The notes under the pieces are model-generated. The model was not told the DNA's origin. It searched no databases and saw nothing but the letters and a program-made list of their open reading frames with translations. The position numbers and the translations under genes were made by a program. From positions 1 through 15,287 of the forward strand of contig DATC01000055.1 in the NCBI GenBank assembly GCA_002504495.1: DNA of 15,287 nucleotides. The letters are read 5' to 3'. Source of the stretch: Methanomassiliicoccaceae archaeon UBA537. Lineage in GTDB: Archaea > Thermoplasmatota > Thermoplasmata > Methanomassiliicoccales > Methanomethylophilaceae. Below are positions 6,993 to 14,233 of this stretch, piece by piece (position 1 is the first letter of the stretch; each line of letters opens with the position of its first letter).

Positions 6993-7481
6993 ATGGTGCT
7001 CGTCGTTCCGAGGCTGCTCAGGGACGAGCTGGAATCCCTTGTCGAACCCGATGTGTACTTGGAGGACGACGGAGGCGCGAGAGCCTTCGCGAAGGCCTTC
7101 ATCTACGACGAGATGCCCGAGGTGGATGTCGCCGACGACCTCTCGTCCGTGATGCTGCTCACGGTCCCGTCGCTCGAGCTGCCGGTCGACGACCGCATAG
7201 GATGCGATGAAGACGAGTACGACTTCGCTCTCGAGAAGGCGTGGTTCGGACCCGGATTCGTAGTGCCGTCCTTCGCGGCCGCCCTGCCGGCCCCTGCGTC
7301 CGTCTCGATGTTGTCCGCCCCCGAGCCTGTGCTCTCGGTGGAGGCTCCTTCGGAAGCTCCATGCAGCATGAAGGACGAGGAGGTCCGCATAGTCGAGGAC
7401 GTGTTCTCCGCACCGATGGTCACCTTCGCCTTCGGATCCGCAAGATCCAGCGGCGGATGGACCGTCTCGTTCTCCTTCTGA
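6993..7481 (+). CDS. Downstream part of the acidic protein in another frame, or a separate unknown gene
   Basis: The open frame has its first ATG at 6993 and encodes 162 residues (LLRDELESLVEPDVYLEDDG, then ARAFAKAFIYDEMPE), ending in GSARSSGGWTVSFSF. I do not recognise it. Typical local codons (AGG, GAC, CTC, GTC) continue upstream in this frame to at least 6930, reading LRDLGDAPRPVCVDIRDRVRD before the ATG. No upstream ATG, GTG or TTG and no ribosome binding site explain that extension. This suggests it is the C-terminal part of the preceding protein, shifted by one base somewhere between about 6895 and 6926; joined, the protein would be about 626 residues. It may still be an independent gene. 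A terminator follows. Confidence 0.55.
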   Translation: MVLVVPRLLRDELESLVEPDVYLEDDGGARAFAKAFIYDEMPEVDVADDLSSVMLLTVPSLELPVDDRIGCDEDEYDFALEKAWFGPGFVVPSFAAALPAPASVSMLSAPEPVLSVEAPSEAPCSMKDEEVRIVEDVFSAPMVTFAFGSARSSGGWTVSFSF

Positions 7482-7496
7482 AAACAACGCATCCCG

Positions 7497-7531
7497 CCCC
7501 CGGATATCCTCCGGGGGTCTTCTTCTCTTCG
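7497..7531 (+). terminator. Hairpin and pyrimidine-tract terminator after the acidic gene
   Basis: CCCCCGGA (7497-7504) and TCCGGGGG (7510-7517) form an 8-base-pair stem with a 5-base loop, followed by TCTTCTTCTCTTC. It lies just after the TGA at 7481 and before the next promoter. Confidence 0.65.
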
Positions 7532-7558
7532 CGATTCCACTCCTTCCTTCATCTCAGA

Positions 7559-7566
7559 TTTATATA
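7559..7566 (+). promoter_or_regulatory. TATA box of the antiporter gene
   Basis: TTTATATA is close to the archaeal consensus. It starts 29 bases before the ATG at 7588, which implies a leaderless message. Confidence 0.75.
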
Positions 7567-7587
7567 GATACTCTGACTGGCCGAAGC

Positions 7588-8886
7588 ATGGAATACCTCC
7601 TCCAGATATTGTTCACGCTGGTGGTCCTGTACGCCCTGGCTCGTCTGGGCTCTGCGATCATCTCGCGCTTCGGCCTGCCCGGCCTGATAGGGGAGATCCT
7701 GTTCGGAGTGCTGATTGCCAATCTGACCTTCGGAGATTTCGATCTGATGTCCCTTCTGGACCTGGGGATGCCGTCCCCGGGCGTCGAAGGGGATCACGGA
7801 TCCGGAGTCTATCCGATCGTCTATGCCTTGGCGGAGCTGGGAGTCATATTCCTGCTCTTCACCGTGGGTCTGGAGACGAAGGTCAGCGATCTCATGAAAT
7901 CCGGGAAGGCGGCGTTCTTCTGCGCCCTTCTGGGAGTCGTCGTCCCGTTCATCCTGGGCTTCGCTCTCATCATGGGAACCGACGGGAATCAGCACCATGC
8001 CCTCTTCATGGCCGCCGCCATGGTGGCCACGTCGGTCGGCATAACGGCCAGGATCATCAAGGACCTCCATCTGATGGACACCAGGGAAGCAAGGATCATC
8101 ATAGCGGCCGCCGTGATAGACGACGTCCTGGGAATGATCGTCCTGGCGATCGTCAAGGGCATGGCCACCTCCGATCAGGGTATGTCCGTCGCCGGAGTGG
8201 CGATGATCACCATCCAGGCCGTGCTGTTCGTCCTGGCGATAATCGCCGTCTGCAAGTGGGTGATCCCGAGGATCTACGACCTTGCCGTCGCCAGAAGGAA
8301 GGCCAGCGAGGCTGCCGGGAAGAAGCCTTTCGCGGTCAACATGCTCGTCATCGCGATTATCGTATGCCTTGCCATGTCGGCCTTGGCCGAGTACATAGGA
8401 TTGGCCGCCATCATAGGCGCGTTCCTCGCCGGCATGATGTTCGCCGACCATGCATGGGAGTGGGATCTCGAATCCAAGATCGATTCGATATCCACGTTCA
8501 TGCTCTCGTTCTTCTTCCTGAACGTCGGACTCCAGGTGGACGTATCCACGCTGAGCGACACCTCCGTGGTCGTGCTCATCGTAGTCACCATAGTGCTCGC
8601 CGTGGTGTCCAAGCTCATCGGATGCAGCATAGGGGCTAAGCTGGGAGACAAGTCCCTCGACGGCCAGTCCCTCAAGATAATCGGATTCGGAATGGCTCCC
8701 AGAGGAGAGGTGGGCATAATCGTCGCCTCCATCGGTCTCGCCAGCGGGGCGATGTCGCAGGACCTCTACACCACGGTGGTGTTCATGTCCGTCATAACGA
8801 CGATCATCGCGCCTCCGATCGTGTCCAAGCTGTTCAGATCGAAGTACCACGAGGAGTACACCATCCTGCCCGAGGACAGGGTGTGA
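7588..8886 (+). CDS. CPA2 family monovalent cation/proton antiporter (Kef/NapA type membrane domain)
   Basis: This 432-residue protein has about 12-13 membrane segments. It shows the CPA2 landmarks: an N-terminal FGLPGLIGEILFGVLIAN helix pair (about 28-45), ELGVIFLLFTVGLE (about 83-96), and the ion-binding aspartate pair in AAVIDDVLGM (Asp178, Asp179), followed near residue 375 by APRGEVGIIVASIGL. The DD pair is typical of electrogenic Na+/H+ antiporters such as NapA. No C-terminal TrkA-N or TrkA-C domain is present, so it is not a full KefB/C protein. It probably helps control Na+ or K+ and pH, which matters in a methanogen that depends on ion gradients. It stands alone between two terminators with its own leaderless promoter. 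Confidence 0.9.
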   Translation: MEYLLQILFTLVVLYALARLGSAIISRFGLPGLIGEILFGVLIANLTFGDFDLMSLLDLGMPSPGVEGDHGSGVYPIVYALAELGVIFLLFTVGLETKVSDLMKSGKAAFFCALLGVVVPFILGFALIMGTDGNQHHALFMAAAMVATSVGITARIIKDLHLMDTREARIIIAAAVIDDVLGMIVLAIVKGMATSDQGMSVAGVAMITIQAVLFVLAIIAVCKWVIPRIYDLAVARRKASEAAGKKPFAVNMLVIAIIVCLAMSALAEYIGLAAIIGAFLAGMMFADHAWEWDLESKIDSISTFMLSFFFLNVGLQVDVSTLSDTSVVVLIVVTIVLAVVSKLIGCSIGAKLGDKSLDGQSLKIIGFGMAPRGEVGIIVASIGLASGAMSQDLYTTVVFMSVITTIIAPPIVSKLFRSKYHEEYTILPEDRV

Positions 8887-8892
8887 GAAACG

Positions 8893-8924
8893 CGGCCCCT
8901 GCACGCGCGGGGGCCCTTTTATTA
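8893..8924 (+). terminator. GC hairpin and T-tract terminator of the antiporter gene
   Basis: GGCCCC (8894-8899) pairs with GGGGCC (8910-8915) and is followed by CTTTTATT, 7 bases after the TGA. Confidence 0.7.
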
Positions 8925-8961
8925 TCCGCTGTCTTTTTGCACCGGGCGATTTCCGAGGAAT

Positions 8962-8987
8962 CGAGAAAAGGTCCAGCCTTACGGCTG
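8962..8987 (-). terminator. Hairpin and T-tract terminator of the Sec61-beta gene
   Basis: On the minus strand, CAGCC-GTAA-GGCTG (8974-8987) is followed by GACCTTTTCTC, about 35 bases after the Sec61-beta stop. Confidence 0.55.
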
Positions 8988-9023
8988 AAGCACGGAATGC
9001 GGGTTCCGATTACGAATCGTTCC

Positions 9024-9191
9024 TCAGTTGAGGGGGACGAACGTGTTGAGCAGAATGATACCGACGATCATCGCGATGGCGATTCCGATGACCGTGCGGG
9101 GACTAACCCTGATCCCCTTCTCGTTCTCCGTGTCGAAGTACCTCATGAGGCCTGCGGAGGACTGGAAACCAGAATCGTTCTTCTTTGCCAT
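9024..9191 (-). CDS. Preprotein translocase subunit Sec61-beta
   Basis: This 55-residue protein is the small tail-anchored subunit of the archaeal SecYE-beta channel. It has a short polar N-terminus (MAKKNDSGFQSSAGLMRYFD), a conserved central segment with IRVSPRTV, and one C-terminal membrane helix (about 34-50, IGIAIAMIVGIILLN). Size and layout are those of the archaeal family. The ATG at 9191 is set by homology and by a TTTTTATAC box (9214-9223) about 25 bases upstream, so the message is probably leaderless. Its reading frame stays open far upstream, antisense to lysS and into dph2; this is coincidental but may make automatic gene callers merge or lose one of the two genes. Confidence 0.9.
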   Translation of the reverse strand: MAKKNDSGFQSSAGLMRYFDTENEKGIRVSPRTVIGIAIAMIVGIILLNTFVPLN

Positions 9192-9278
9192 GGCTGAGGT
9201 TATTTTGGAACCGTATAAAAATGATGCGACTCTTCGATGCCTGGTCTTCTCACCGAAATAATAATCTATGATTCGCCG
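9192..9278. promoter_or_regulatory. Divergent promoter region, Sec61-beta / lysS
   Basis: CGTATAAAAATG at 9212-9223 read on the minus strand gives TTTTTATAC, correctly placed for Sec61-beta. For lysS, the AT-rich AAATAATAATC (9256-9266) is about 20-25 bases before the chosen ATG at 9279; alternatively GTATAAAA at 9213-9220 would give a start near 9242 and a leader of about 37 bases. Confidence 0.5.
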
Positions 9279-10841
9279 ATGGCTCGGACGGTTACCATGC
9301 ATTGGGCAGATGTCATAGCGGAGGATGTCGCGAACACATGCGATCATCCCCTCATCGCCACGGGAATCAGTCCGACGGGCATCATCCATGTCGGCAGTCT
9401 CAGGGAAGCGATCACCGGAGAATCGGTCCGCAGCGCCGTCGAGGCCAAAGGCAAGAACGTCCGTCTGATCTATCTGATCGACTCCTTCGATCCTCTGCGC
9501 AAGCGCTACGATTTCCTGCCCGAGGAGTTCGAGAAGTACGTCGGAATGCCGATCTCGAGGATACCCTGCCCTTGCGGGAAGCACAGGAACTACGCGCATC
9601 ATTTCGTACAGCCGTTCCTCGATGCCGTGGACTCCCTCGGCGTCAAGTGCGAGATCATATGGACCCACGAGCTCTACGAGAAGGGCGTCTTCGCGGAGTG
9701 CATCGACAAGACCTTCCAGAAGAGGCAGGACATCATACGCATACTTCACGAGGTCACCGGCAAGGCGGAGAACCCCGACTACGCGCCGTACAATCCCGTC
9801 TGCGAGAAGTGCGGAAGGTTCACCAAGCCCATATTCGATTCCTATTCCTTCCCCTACGTGGAGTACGACTGCGTCTGCGGACACCATGGGAAGGCCGACA
9901 TCAGGAAGGCCGACGGGAAGATGACATGGAGGCTCGAGTGGCCTGCCAAGTGGAAGGTCTTCGGAACATCCGCCGAGCCGTTCGGAAAGGACCATGCGGC
10001 CGCCGGAGGCTCCTACGATTCCGGGAAGAGGATAATCTCGGAGATCTTCGACGGCAAGGCCCCGTTCCCCATACCGTACGAGTTCGTTCAGCTCAAGGGA
10101 GTCGGACAGATGCACAAGTCCCTCGGATGCTCCGTCACGGGACTCGATGCCATCCATATGACCCCTCCGGAGGTCCTCAACTACCTGTTCCTGAGGGTCC
10201 AGCCGTCCAGAGCCATAGACTACGATCCCGGGATGGGCACACTCGACATGGTCGACGAGTACGACAGGATGGAGAGGCTGTTCTTCTCCGGAGAATGGGC
10301 CGAATCCGACGACAACTCCGTCCAGGCCTACAAGATCGCCCAGCACAACCGCATCCCGTCGAAGCTCCCCATGCAGATCTCCTACAGGCATCTCGTCAAC
10401 GTGGTCCAGATGACCTCGGACTTCGATGGCGTCATGGAGGTCCTCGGAAGGACCAACGACATGTCCCTTGCGACGGAGGAGGACATCCAGAGGCTCAAGA
10501 GGAGGGTCTCCTGCATACGCTACTGGTTGAACGGGTTCGCTCCGGACATGGTCAAGTTCTCGATCCTCCAGTCGCTTCCGGCAGGGATGGAGATCACCAT
10601 GAACGAGAAGGTGTACTTCCAGGCGCTCGTGAAGAGGATGAACGACTGCGTGTGGAACGCGGATACGATCTCGGGCATAATCTCGGATATCGCCAAGCAG
10701 CAGCCCATCGGGACCAAGGGCGCATTCAAGGCCCTGTACAAGATCCTCATCGGCAAGAGCGCCGGACCGAGGCTCGGCTCGTTCCTGGCTTCGATGGACC
10801 AGAAGTTCGTCGTCAACAGGCTGATCCAGGCATCCAGCTGA
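9279..10841 (+). CDS. lysS: Lysyl-tRNA synthetase, class I
   Basis: The 520-residue product is a class I LysRS, the archaeal form that charges tRNA-Lys. The Rossmann signature reads GISPTGIIHVGS (His37 to Ser40, the HIGH position). A CxC element (IPCPCGKHRNYAHHF) and a CEKC...CVCG pair (about residues 182-208) form likely zinc sites. The segment in the KMSKS position reads QMHKSLGCSVTG and is degenerate but keeps the Lys-Ser. The C-terminal half is the helical anticodon-binding region. Homologues begin with HWAD-type sequence, so I prefer the ATG at 9279 (or 9297) to an in-frame ATG at 9237. It diverges from Sec61-beta and converges on dph2. In lineages that use pyrrolysine this enzyme coexists with PylRS. 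Confidence 0.93.
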   Translation: MARTVTMHWADVIAEDVANTCDHPLIATGISPTGIIHVGSLREAITGESVRSAVEAKGKNVRLIYLIDSFDPLRKRYDFLPEEFEKYVGMPISRIPCPCGKHRNYAHHFVQPFLDAVDSLGVKCEIIWTHELYEKGVFAECIDKTFQKRQDIIRILHEVTGKAENPDYAPYNPVCEKCGRFTKPIFDSYSFPYVEYDCVCGHHGKADIRKADGKMTWRLEWPAKWKVFGTSAEPFGKDHAAAGGSYDSGKRIISEIFDGKAPFPIPYEFVQLKGVGQMHKSLGCSVTGLDAIHMTPPEVLNYLFLRVQPSRAIDYDPGMGTLDMVDEYDRMERLFFSGEWAESDDNSVQAYKIAQHNRIPSKLPMQISYRHLVNVVQMTSDFDGVMEVLGRTNDMSLATEEDIQRLKRRVSCIRYWLNGFAPDMVKFSILQSLPAGMEITMNEKVYFQALVKRMNDCVWNADTISGIISDIAKQQPIGTKGAFKALYKILIGKSAGPRLGSFLASMDQKFVVNRLIQASS

Positions 10842-11825
10842 TCGGCCGCGGATCTGATCGAATGGATATCCCGTCCATTCCTTCAGACCGAGGGCGATCT
10901 CCAGTTCGGGGACCGTGAGCATCGGGCGGCCGTAGCGGGCGGACTCGTCCGTGGCGACCCTGGGGCATGCGGTGCATACACACGCATCGGCGCGGTACGA
11001 TGCGAGGGATTCAGGGGTTATCTCCTCCAGGACGACCGTGGTGCATCTGCGGCCGGCGGATCTTATCATCCTTTCGGCGTCGGACGCAGTCTCCGGGCGG
11101 CATTGCCCCTTCTTGCTCGAGACGATGACCACGAACTCCTCCGCCTTGGAGGCCGATTGGATCGTTCCGAACCTGCGCCTGATGATACGGTCGCGCTGCT
11201 CGTCCATGGATCTCGTCTCCCCCGTGACTGGATTGAGGACGTACACGGTCTTCTCCGTTCCGAGAGACGCGGCTATCGGATGGAAGTCGCCTTCTCCGAG
11301 ATAGAGGAAGCAGTCGCATTCGTCCGAGACGGATTCGGCGGCGGTGCAGTTGCATCCGAGGACCTGTCCCGGATATGCGAGCCTGTCATCCCCTGTTCCG
11401 ATCACCGGGATTCTTCCTGACGATCTAAGGGCGTCCGCGGCCTCTGGTATCATCCCGATGTACTGGACGGTGGCCAGGATGCCGACTCTTCCAGGTAGGC
11501 TAGATACGAAATCCGAGAATCCTTTCGGGAGTTCGGATCCGTAGCGCGCCTCTATATACAGGGCGTTCGGGTCGTCGCCCATAGACGGAATAGGAGAATG
11601 GCCGTAGTGCACTATGGCATCGCACCATCCTCTGTAGTCGAAGATGTCGCAGGCGCCGTAGCACGGACGACCGATCACGAGCACCTTGGCGCCCGTATTG
11701 CTTTCAATGAAATCAGAAATCTCGAGGGCCCTTATCTTGAGACCCTCAGGAAGCTGGACCGCGACGGAGGAATAGCCCCCGTCGCGTATCCAGCGTGCGA
11801 CTCTGTCGAGTTCGAGATCGAACAT
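10842..11825 (-). CDS. dph2: 2-(3-amino-3-carboxypropyl)histidine synthase Dph2; no stop codon at the expected end
   Basis: Archaeal Dph2 makes the first step of diphthamide on elongation factor 2, moving an aminocarboxypropyl group from S-adenosylmethionine to a histidine. The three cysteines that hold the [4Fe-4S] cluster in Pyrococcus horikoshii (59, 163, 287) are present as Cys59 (CYGACD), Cys158 (GQVLGCN) and Cys287 (TACPR). Homology ends near residue 325 (EWTGYPFDQI), as expected for a family of about 330-340 residues. No stop follows: codon 328 is CGA at 10842-10844, and the frame stays open to 9024, antisense to all of lysS. I give 10842 as the likely end. The gene starts 7 bases after the L10e stop and shares its operon. 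Confidence 0.85.
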
Positions 11826-11832
11826 CTAGGAA

Positions 11833-12354
11833 TCAGTGGTTGACGAACTCCTTCCCCTTCTCGATATCGATGTAGCAGGGGGAGGGGAACTTCATGGATG
11901 CTCTCCAGAGGGCATCCTTGGCCACGGCGACCTTATCGACGGGGACCTCGATCGTCAGGATGGCCTGGTTGCGCTCGAGCCTGGCAGCGGTTCCGACGGT
12001 CTTTCCGAATCCCTGGCGCATTCCGCTCGAGACACGGTCCGCTCCTGCTCCGGTAGCGAGCTTGTTCTCCCTGAGGACGACGTGGGGGAAGGCCCTGACG
12101 ACCATCTGGTAGTTGGCGGTTCCGGCCTGGGCGGTCATGACCTTGTTGGCCGCGATACGACCGGCCTCGATGGAGGTGTGCCTGATCTGGACCCTGTTCT
12201 TCACCTTGAGGGTGAGGGTGACGGGGAAGTCTCCCTGCAGGTTGCCCATGACGTACTGGCTGACCCTGCTGGCAGGCACTCCGCCCATGTACTCGCGGCG
12301 GGTGTACGCCTGTCCTTTGATCTGTCTGTACATCGATGCGGGCTTTCTTACCAT
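11833..12354 (-). CDS. rpl10e: 50S ribosomal protein L10e (uL16 family)
   Basis: The 173-residue product is the archaeal/eukaryotic L10e protein of the large subunit, near the peptidyl transferase centre and tRNA sites. The N-terminus MVRKPASMYRQIKGQAYTRR, the QIRHTSIEAGRIAANK block (about 57-72) and the GADRVSSGMRQGFGK loop (about 104-118, over the tRNA acceptor region) are all as expected, and the length is normal. The start is supported by an AGGTGG ribosome binding site 7 bases upstream. It is first in a two-gene operon with dph2, which modifies elongation factor 2, so both serve translation. Confidence 0.96.
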   Translation of the reverse strand: MVRKPASMYRQIKGQAYTRREYMGGVPASRVSQYVMGNLQGDFPVTLTLKVKNRVQIRHTSIEAGRIAANKVMTAQAGTANYQMVVRAFPHVVLRENKLATGAGADRVSSGMRQGFGKTVGTAARLERNQAILTIEVPVDKVAVAKDALWRASMKFPSPCYIDIEKGKEFVNH

Positions 12355-12427
12355 TTAAACCACCTTTGATTGTGAATCGAATCGGAGCATAGCGCCCCGT
12401 CGTAGATAGATGTGCCGATGCCAGTTC

Positions 12428-12480
12428 CTCATATAATGGTTTCGTCTCCTCCACGGGCGCCCGTAATAATAGGAGAGGAC
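12428..12480. promoter_or_regulatory. Divergent promoter region with a 12-base palindrome, L10e / 12528 gene
   Basis: On the minus strand ATTATATGA near 12431-12439 is a fair TATA box for L10e, giving a leader of about 55 bases. The perfect palindrome ACGGGCGCCCGT lies at 12453-12464, flanked by TCTCCT on the left and AGGAGA on the right, making a wider dyad. On the plus strand GTAATAATA at 12463-12471 could serve the 12528 gene. Whether the dyad binds a regulator is unknown. Confidence 0.4.
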
Positions 12481-12527
12481 GCGCCTATCCGCAATCCAGA
12501 TAAGAGGCCTTCGATTATACCGGCGCG

Positions 12528-13532
12528 ATGAGGCAGTTCAACTTCAAGGTCGTCGACGCATTCGACGAGGATGCGGACATACCCGTGCTCGTGGCTGGGC
12601 AGATAATGATCGACGTCCAGAATCTCCTGACCGATGTAGGGTGCCTCATGGTCCGCAGGGAGCTTCGGACGCAGGGCAGGCTTCCTGAATGGGTCCCCTC
12701 CCGCTTCGTTCTGAAGATCCAGGGTGACGGAGGCGACATGGGGTCCTCCTGCTCGGCCAAAGGCACGCTCCTGGAGGATGCCCTGGCGGCCGCCATAGAG
12801 GAGCTGGACCGGGCGAGCATGGCCTCGGTGATGGACGACGCTCCCGACGGACACGCGGACGCCGAGGGAAGGAGGAGGATCGCCGTCGACCTCGTCGCTC
12901 TGAGGAGCCATCTCGAGGGCCGTATCATGATCTACGGGATGGACGGGGAGGAGCGGAGATTCAGGGTGAGCCCCCGCCGCGACCTGGACGCTCTGGCCGC
13001 CGCGAACGTGTCGGGGATGCAGAGCGCTACGGTGGGTGCAGTCCTCCGGGACCCGTCGCATCGCGGGCGCTGGATCATCACCGACGGATCGAGGGCCGTC
13101 CCGGTCCATCCGTCCGGGGACGAGGTTGAGAAGGAGCTCGCCGGGCTGGAGGGATCCCCCGCCATAGTGACGGGCGCCGTAGTCCTGGACGCGGACGGGG
13201 TCGTCGAGTCCGTCCGCGACGCGATAGGCTGCTATCCGTTCCCGTCCATCAGGTTCCACAGGGCCATCTCCAAGGACGGGGACGTGCCCCTTCTGAATCC
13301 CGTTGAGGCCGTTCCGGGCTACGATGCCGCGAAAGGCAGGTGGACGCTCTCCAACGGCGATCTCGGGATATCTGTCTCCAAGCCGTCCTGGGACGAGGCG
13401 GTGTCGGCGTTCCACGAGTACTTCATCTTCCTCTGGGAGACGTATGCGGAGTCGGACGAGGACTTCGAGGGCGAGGAGCAGGAGATAAGGGCTCTTCTCA
13501 GATCGATGGCGTTCCCGGAGCTCCTGCGACGA
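12528..13532 (+). CDS. Unknown protein; no stop codon at the expected end (frame open to 13919)
   Basis: I do not recognise the family. About 333 residues show consistent local codon use. The N-terminal half (MRQFNFKVVDAFDEDADIPV, then AGQIMIDVQNLLTDVG) begins with a beta-strand-like element and an amphipathic helix. The last third resembles a small domain seen in many uncharacterised proteins: GISVSKPSWDEAVSAFHEYF, then FLWETYAESDEDFEGEEQEI and RALLRSM (about 277-328). No membrane segment is seen. After MAFPELL come two CGA codons (13527-13532), then GGT CAA. Codon use changes there and the TATA box of rnp4 follows at 13565, so the protein probably ended about here. The open frame nevertheless runs across all of rnp4 to a TGA at 13917-13919. 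Confidence 0.65.
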
Positions 13533-13562
13533 GGTCAATCCGCCCCCTCGGTCGTGCGCGCA

Positions 13563-13573
13563 CTCTTTATAGA
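13563..13573 (+). promoter_or_regulatory. TATA box of the rnp4-yhbY-serS operon
   Basis: CTCTTTATAGA at 13563-13573 puts a start near 13593, within a few bases of the rnp4 ATG at 13600. Its presence argues that the upstream gene ends before this point. Confidence 0.55.
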
Positions 13574-13599
13574 GGGGGGCTTATCGCTCGCAGAGCACC

Positions 13600-13911
13600 A
13601 TGGGAAAGAGGCGCATCTCGCACAACGCCGCGGCCGAGATAGGCGCGGAGCGCATCTCCATACTGATGGACCTCGCACGTTCGGAGGTCCGTTCCGGAAG
13701 GACGGACCGCGCCAGACGCTACGTGGACCTGTCGAGGAGGATCAGCGGGAAGACGAAGGCGCCCATCCCCGACGGCATGCCGTACTGCGACAGATGCCTG
13801 GTTCCGCTGATACCGGGGCTGAACTGCAGGACGCGGGTCGGAGGCCACATGGTGCGCACGACGTGCGCGGAGTGCGGAAACATCTCGCGCAGGCCGTACA
13901 TCAGGGAGCAA
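13600..13911 (+). CDS. rnp4: Ribonuclease P protein component 4 (Rpp21/Rnp4); no stop codon at the expected end
   Basis: This is the zinc-ribbon subunit of archaeal RNase P, which pairs with Rnp1 to help the RNA cut tRNA 5' leaders. The helical N-terminus (ERISILMDLARSEV, then RARRYVDLSRRIS) is followed by the zinc ribbon: CDRC at residues 63-66, the conserved VPLIPGLNCR, and CAEC at 89-92, ending in RRPYIRE. The family usually ends about there, near 100-120 residues. Codon 104 (13909-13911) is CAA, a Gln codon hardly used here, and no stop follows; the frame stays open to 14139, overlapping yhbY by more than 200 bases. A TAA at this place would end the protein after PYIRE, 4 bases before the next ATG. 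Confidence 0.85.
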
Positions 13912-13915
13912 TCAC

Positions 13916-14233
13916 ATGAGCGAAAAGGACGCCAAGAAGGAGCTGATGAGGCGCGCCAACGAACTCGCGCCCACGGTCAGGGTCGGCAAGGACGGCCTGG
14001 ACCAGGGACTGTTCGACGAGATCGCGGCGCAACTGAAGAAGAACCGCCTGATAAAGGCCAAGGTGCTCTCCAACTCCGACAGCGATGCGAAGGAGACCGC
14101 GGCCGCCATCGAGGAGGCAGTGGGGTGCGTCGCCGTTGACGTCCGCGGAGGAGTCATAGTCCTCACGGACAAGAGGACGTGGACCTCCCTTTGCCAGAAG
14201 AAGTTCCGAGGTAGTCGCGATGCTCGATGTTAA
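13916..14233 (+). CDS. YhbY/CRS1 (CRM domain) RNA-binding protein
   Basis: The 105-residue product is a single CRM domain, a fold that binds ribosomal precursor or intron RNA; bacterial YhbY associates with pre-50S particles. The sequence LMRRANELAPTVRVGKDGLD contains the GxxG loop (GKDG, 24-27), and helix QLKKNRLIKAKVLSN follows as in the family. GGGAG (13904-13908) is a suitable ribosome binding site. The core ends near RTWTSLCQKKF (residue 97). The next codon, 14207-14209, is CGA inside CGAGGTAG, which is the serS ribosome binding site; seven more residues lead to a TAA that overlaps serS by 14 bases. A TGA at that CGA would be the more natural end. Confidence 0.85.
   Translation: MSEKDAKKELMRRANELAPTVRVGKDGLDQGLFDEIAAQLKKNRLIKAKVLSNSDSDAKETAAAIEEAVGCVAVDVRGGVIVLTDKRTWTSLCQKKFRGSRDARC

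Noticed and set aside
6305..7210. A 301-codon Arg/Ser-rich plus-strand frame
   Set aside because: It is the shifted reading of the repetitive Glu/Val/Pro region of the acidic gene; codon use fits the acidic frame.
9024..11825. A single 933-codon minus-strand gene
   Set aside because: Only the first 325 codons (Dph2) and last 55 (Sec61-beta) resemble proteins. The middle is antisense to lysS, which has clear homology, codon use and a promoter of its own.
12528..13919. The full 463-codon frame as one protein
   Set aside because: From about 13600 it runs out of frame through rnp4, whose zinc ribbon is clear; the added sequence is Arg/His-rich shadow translation.
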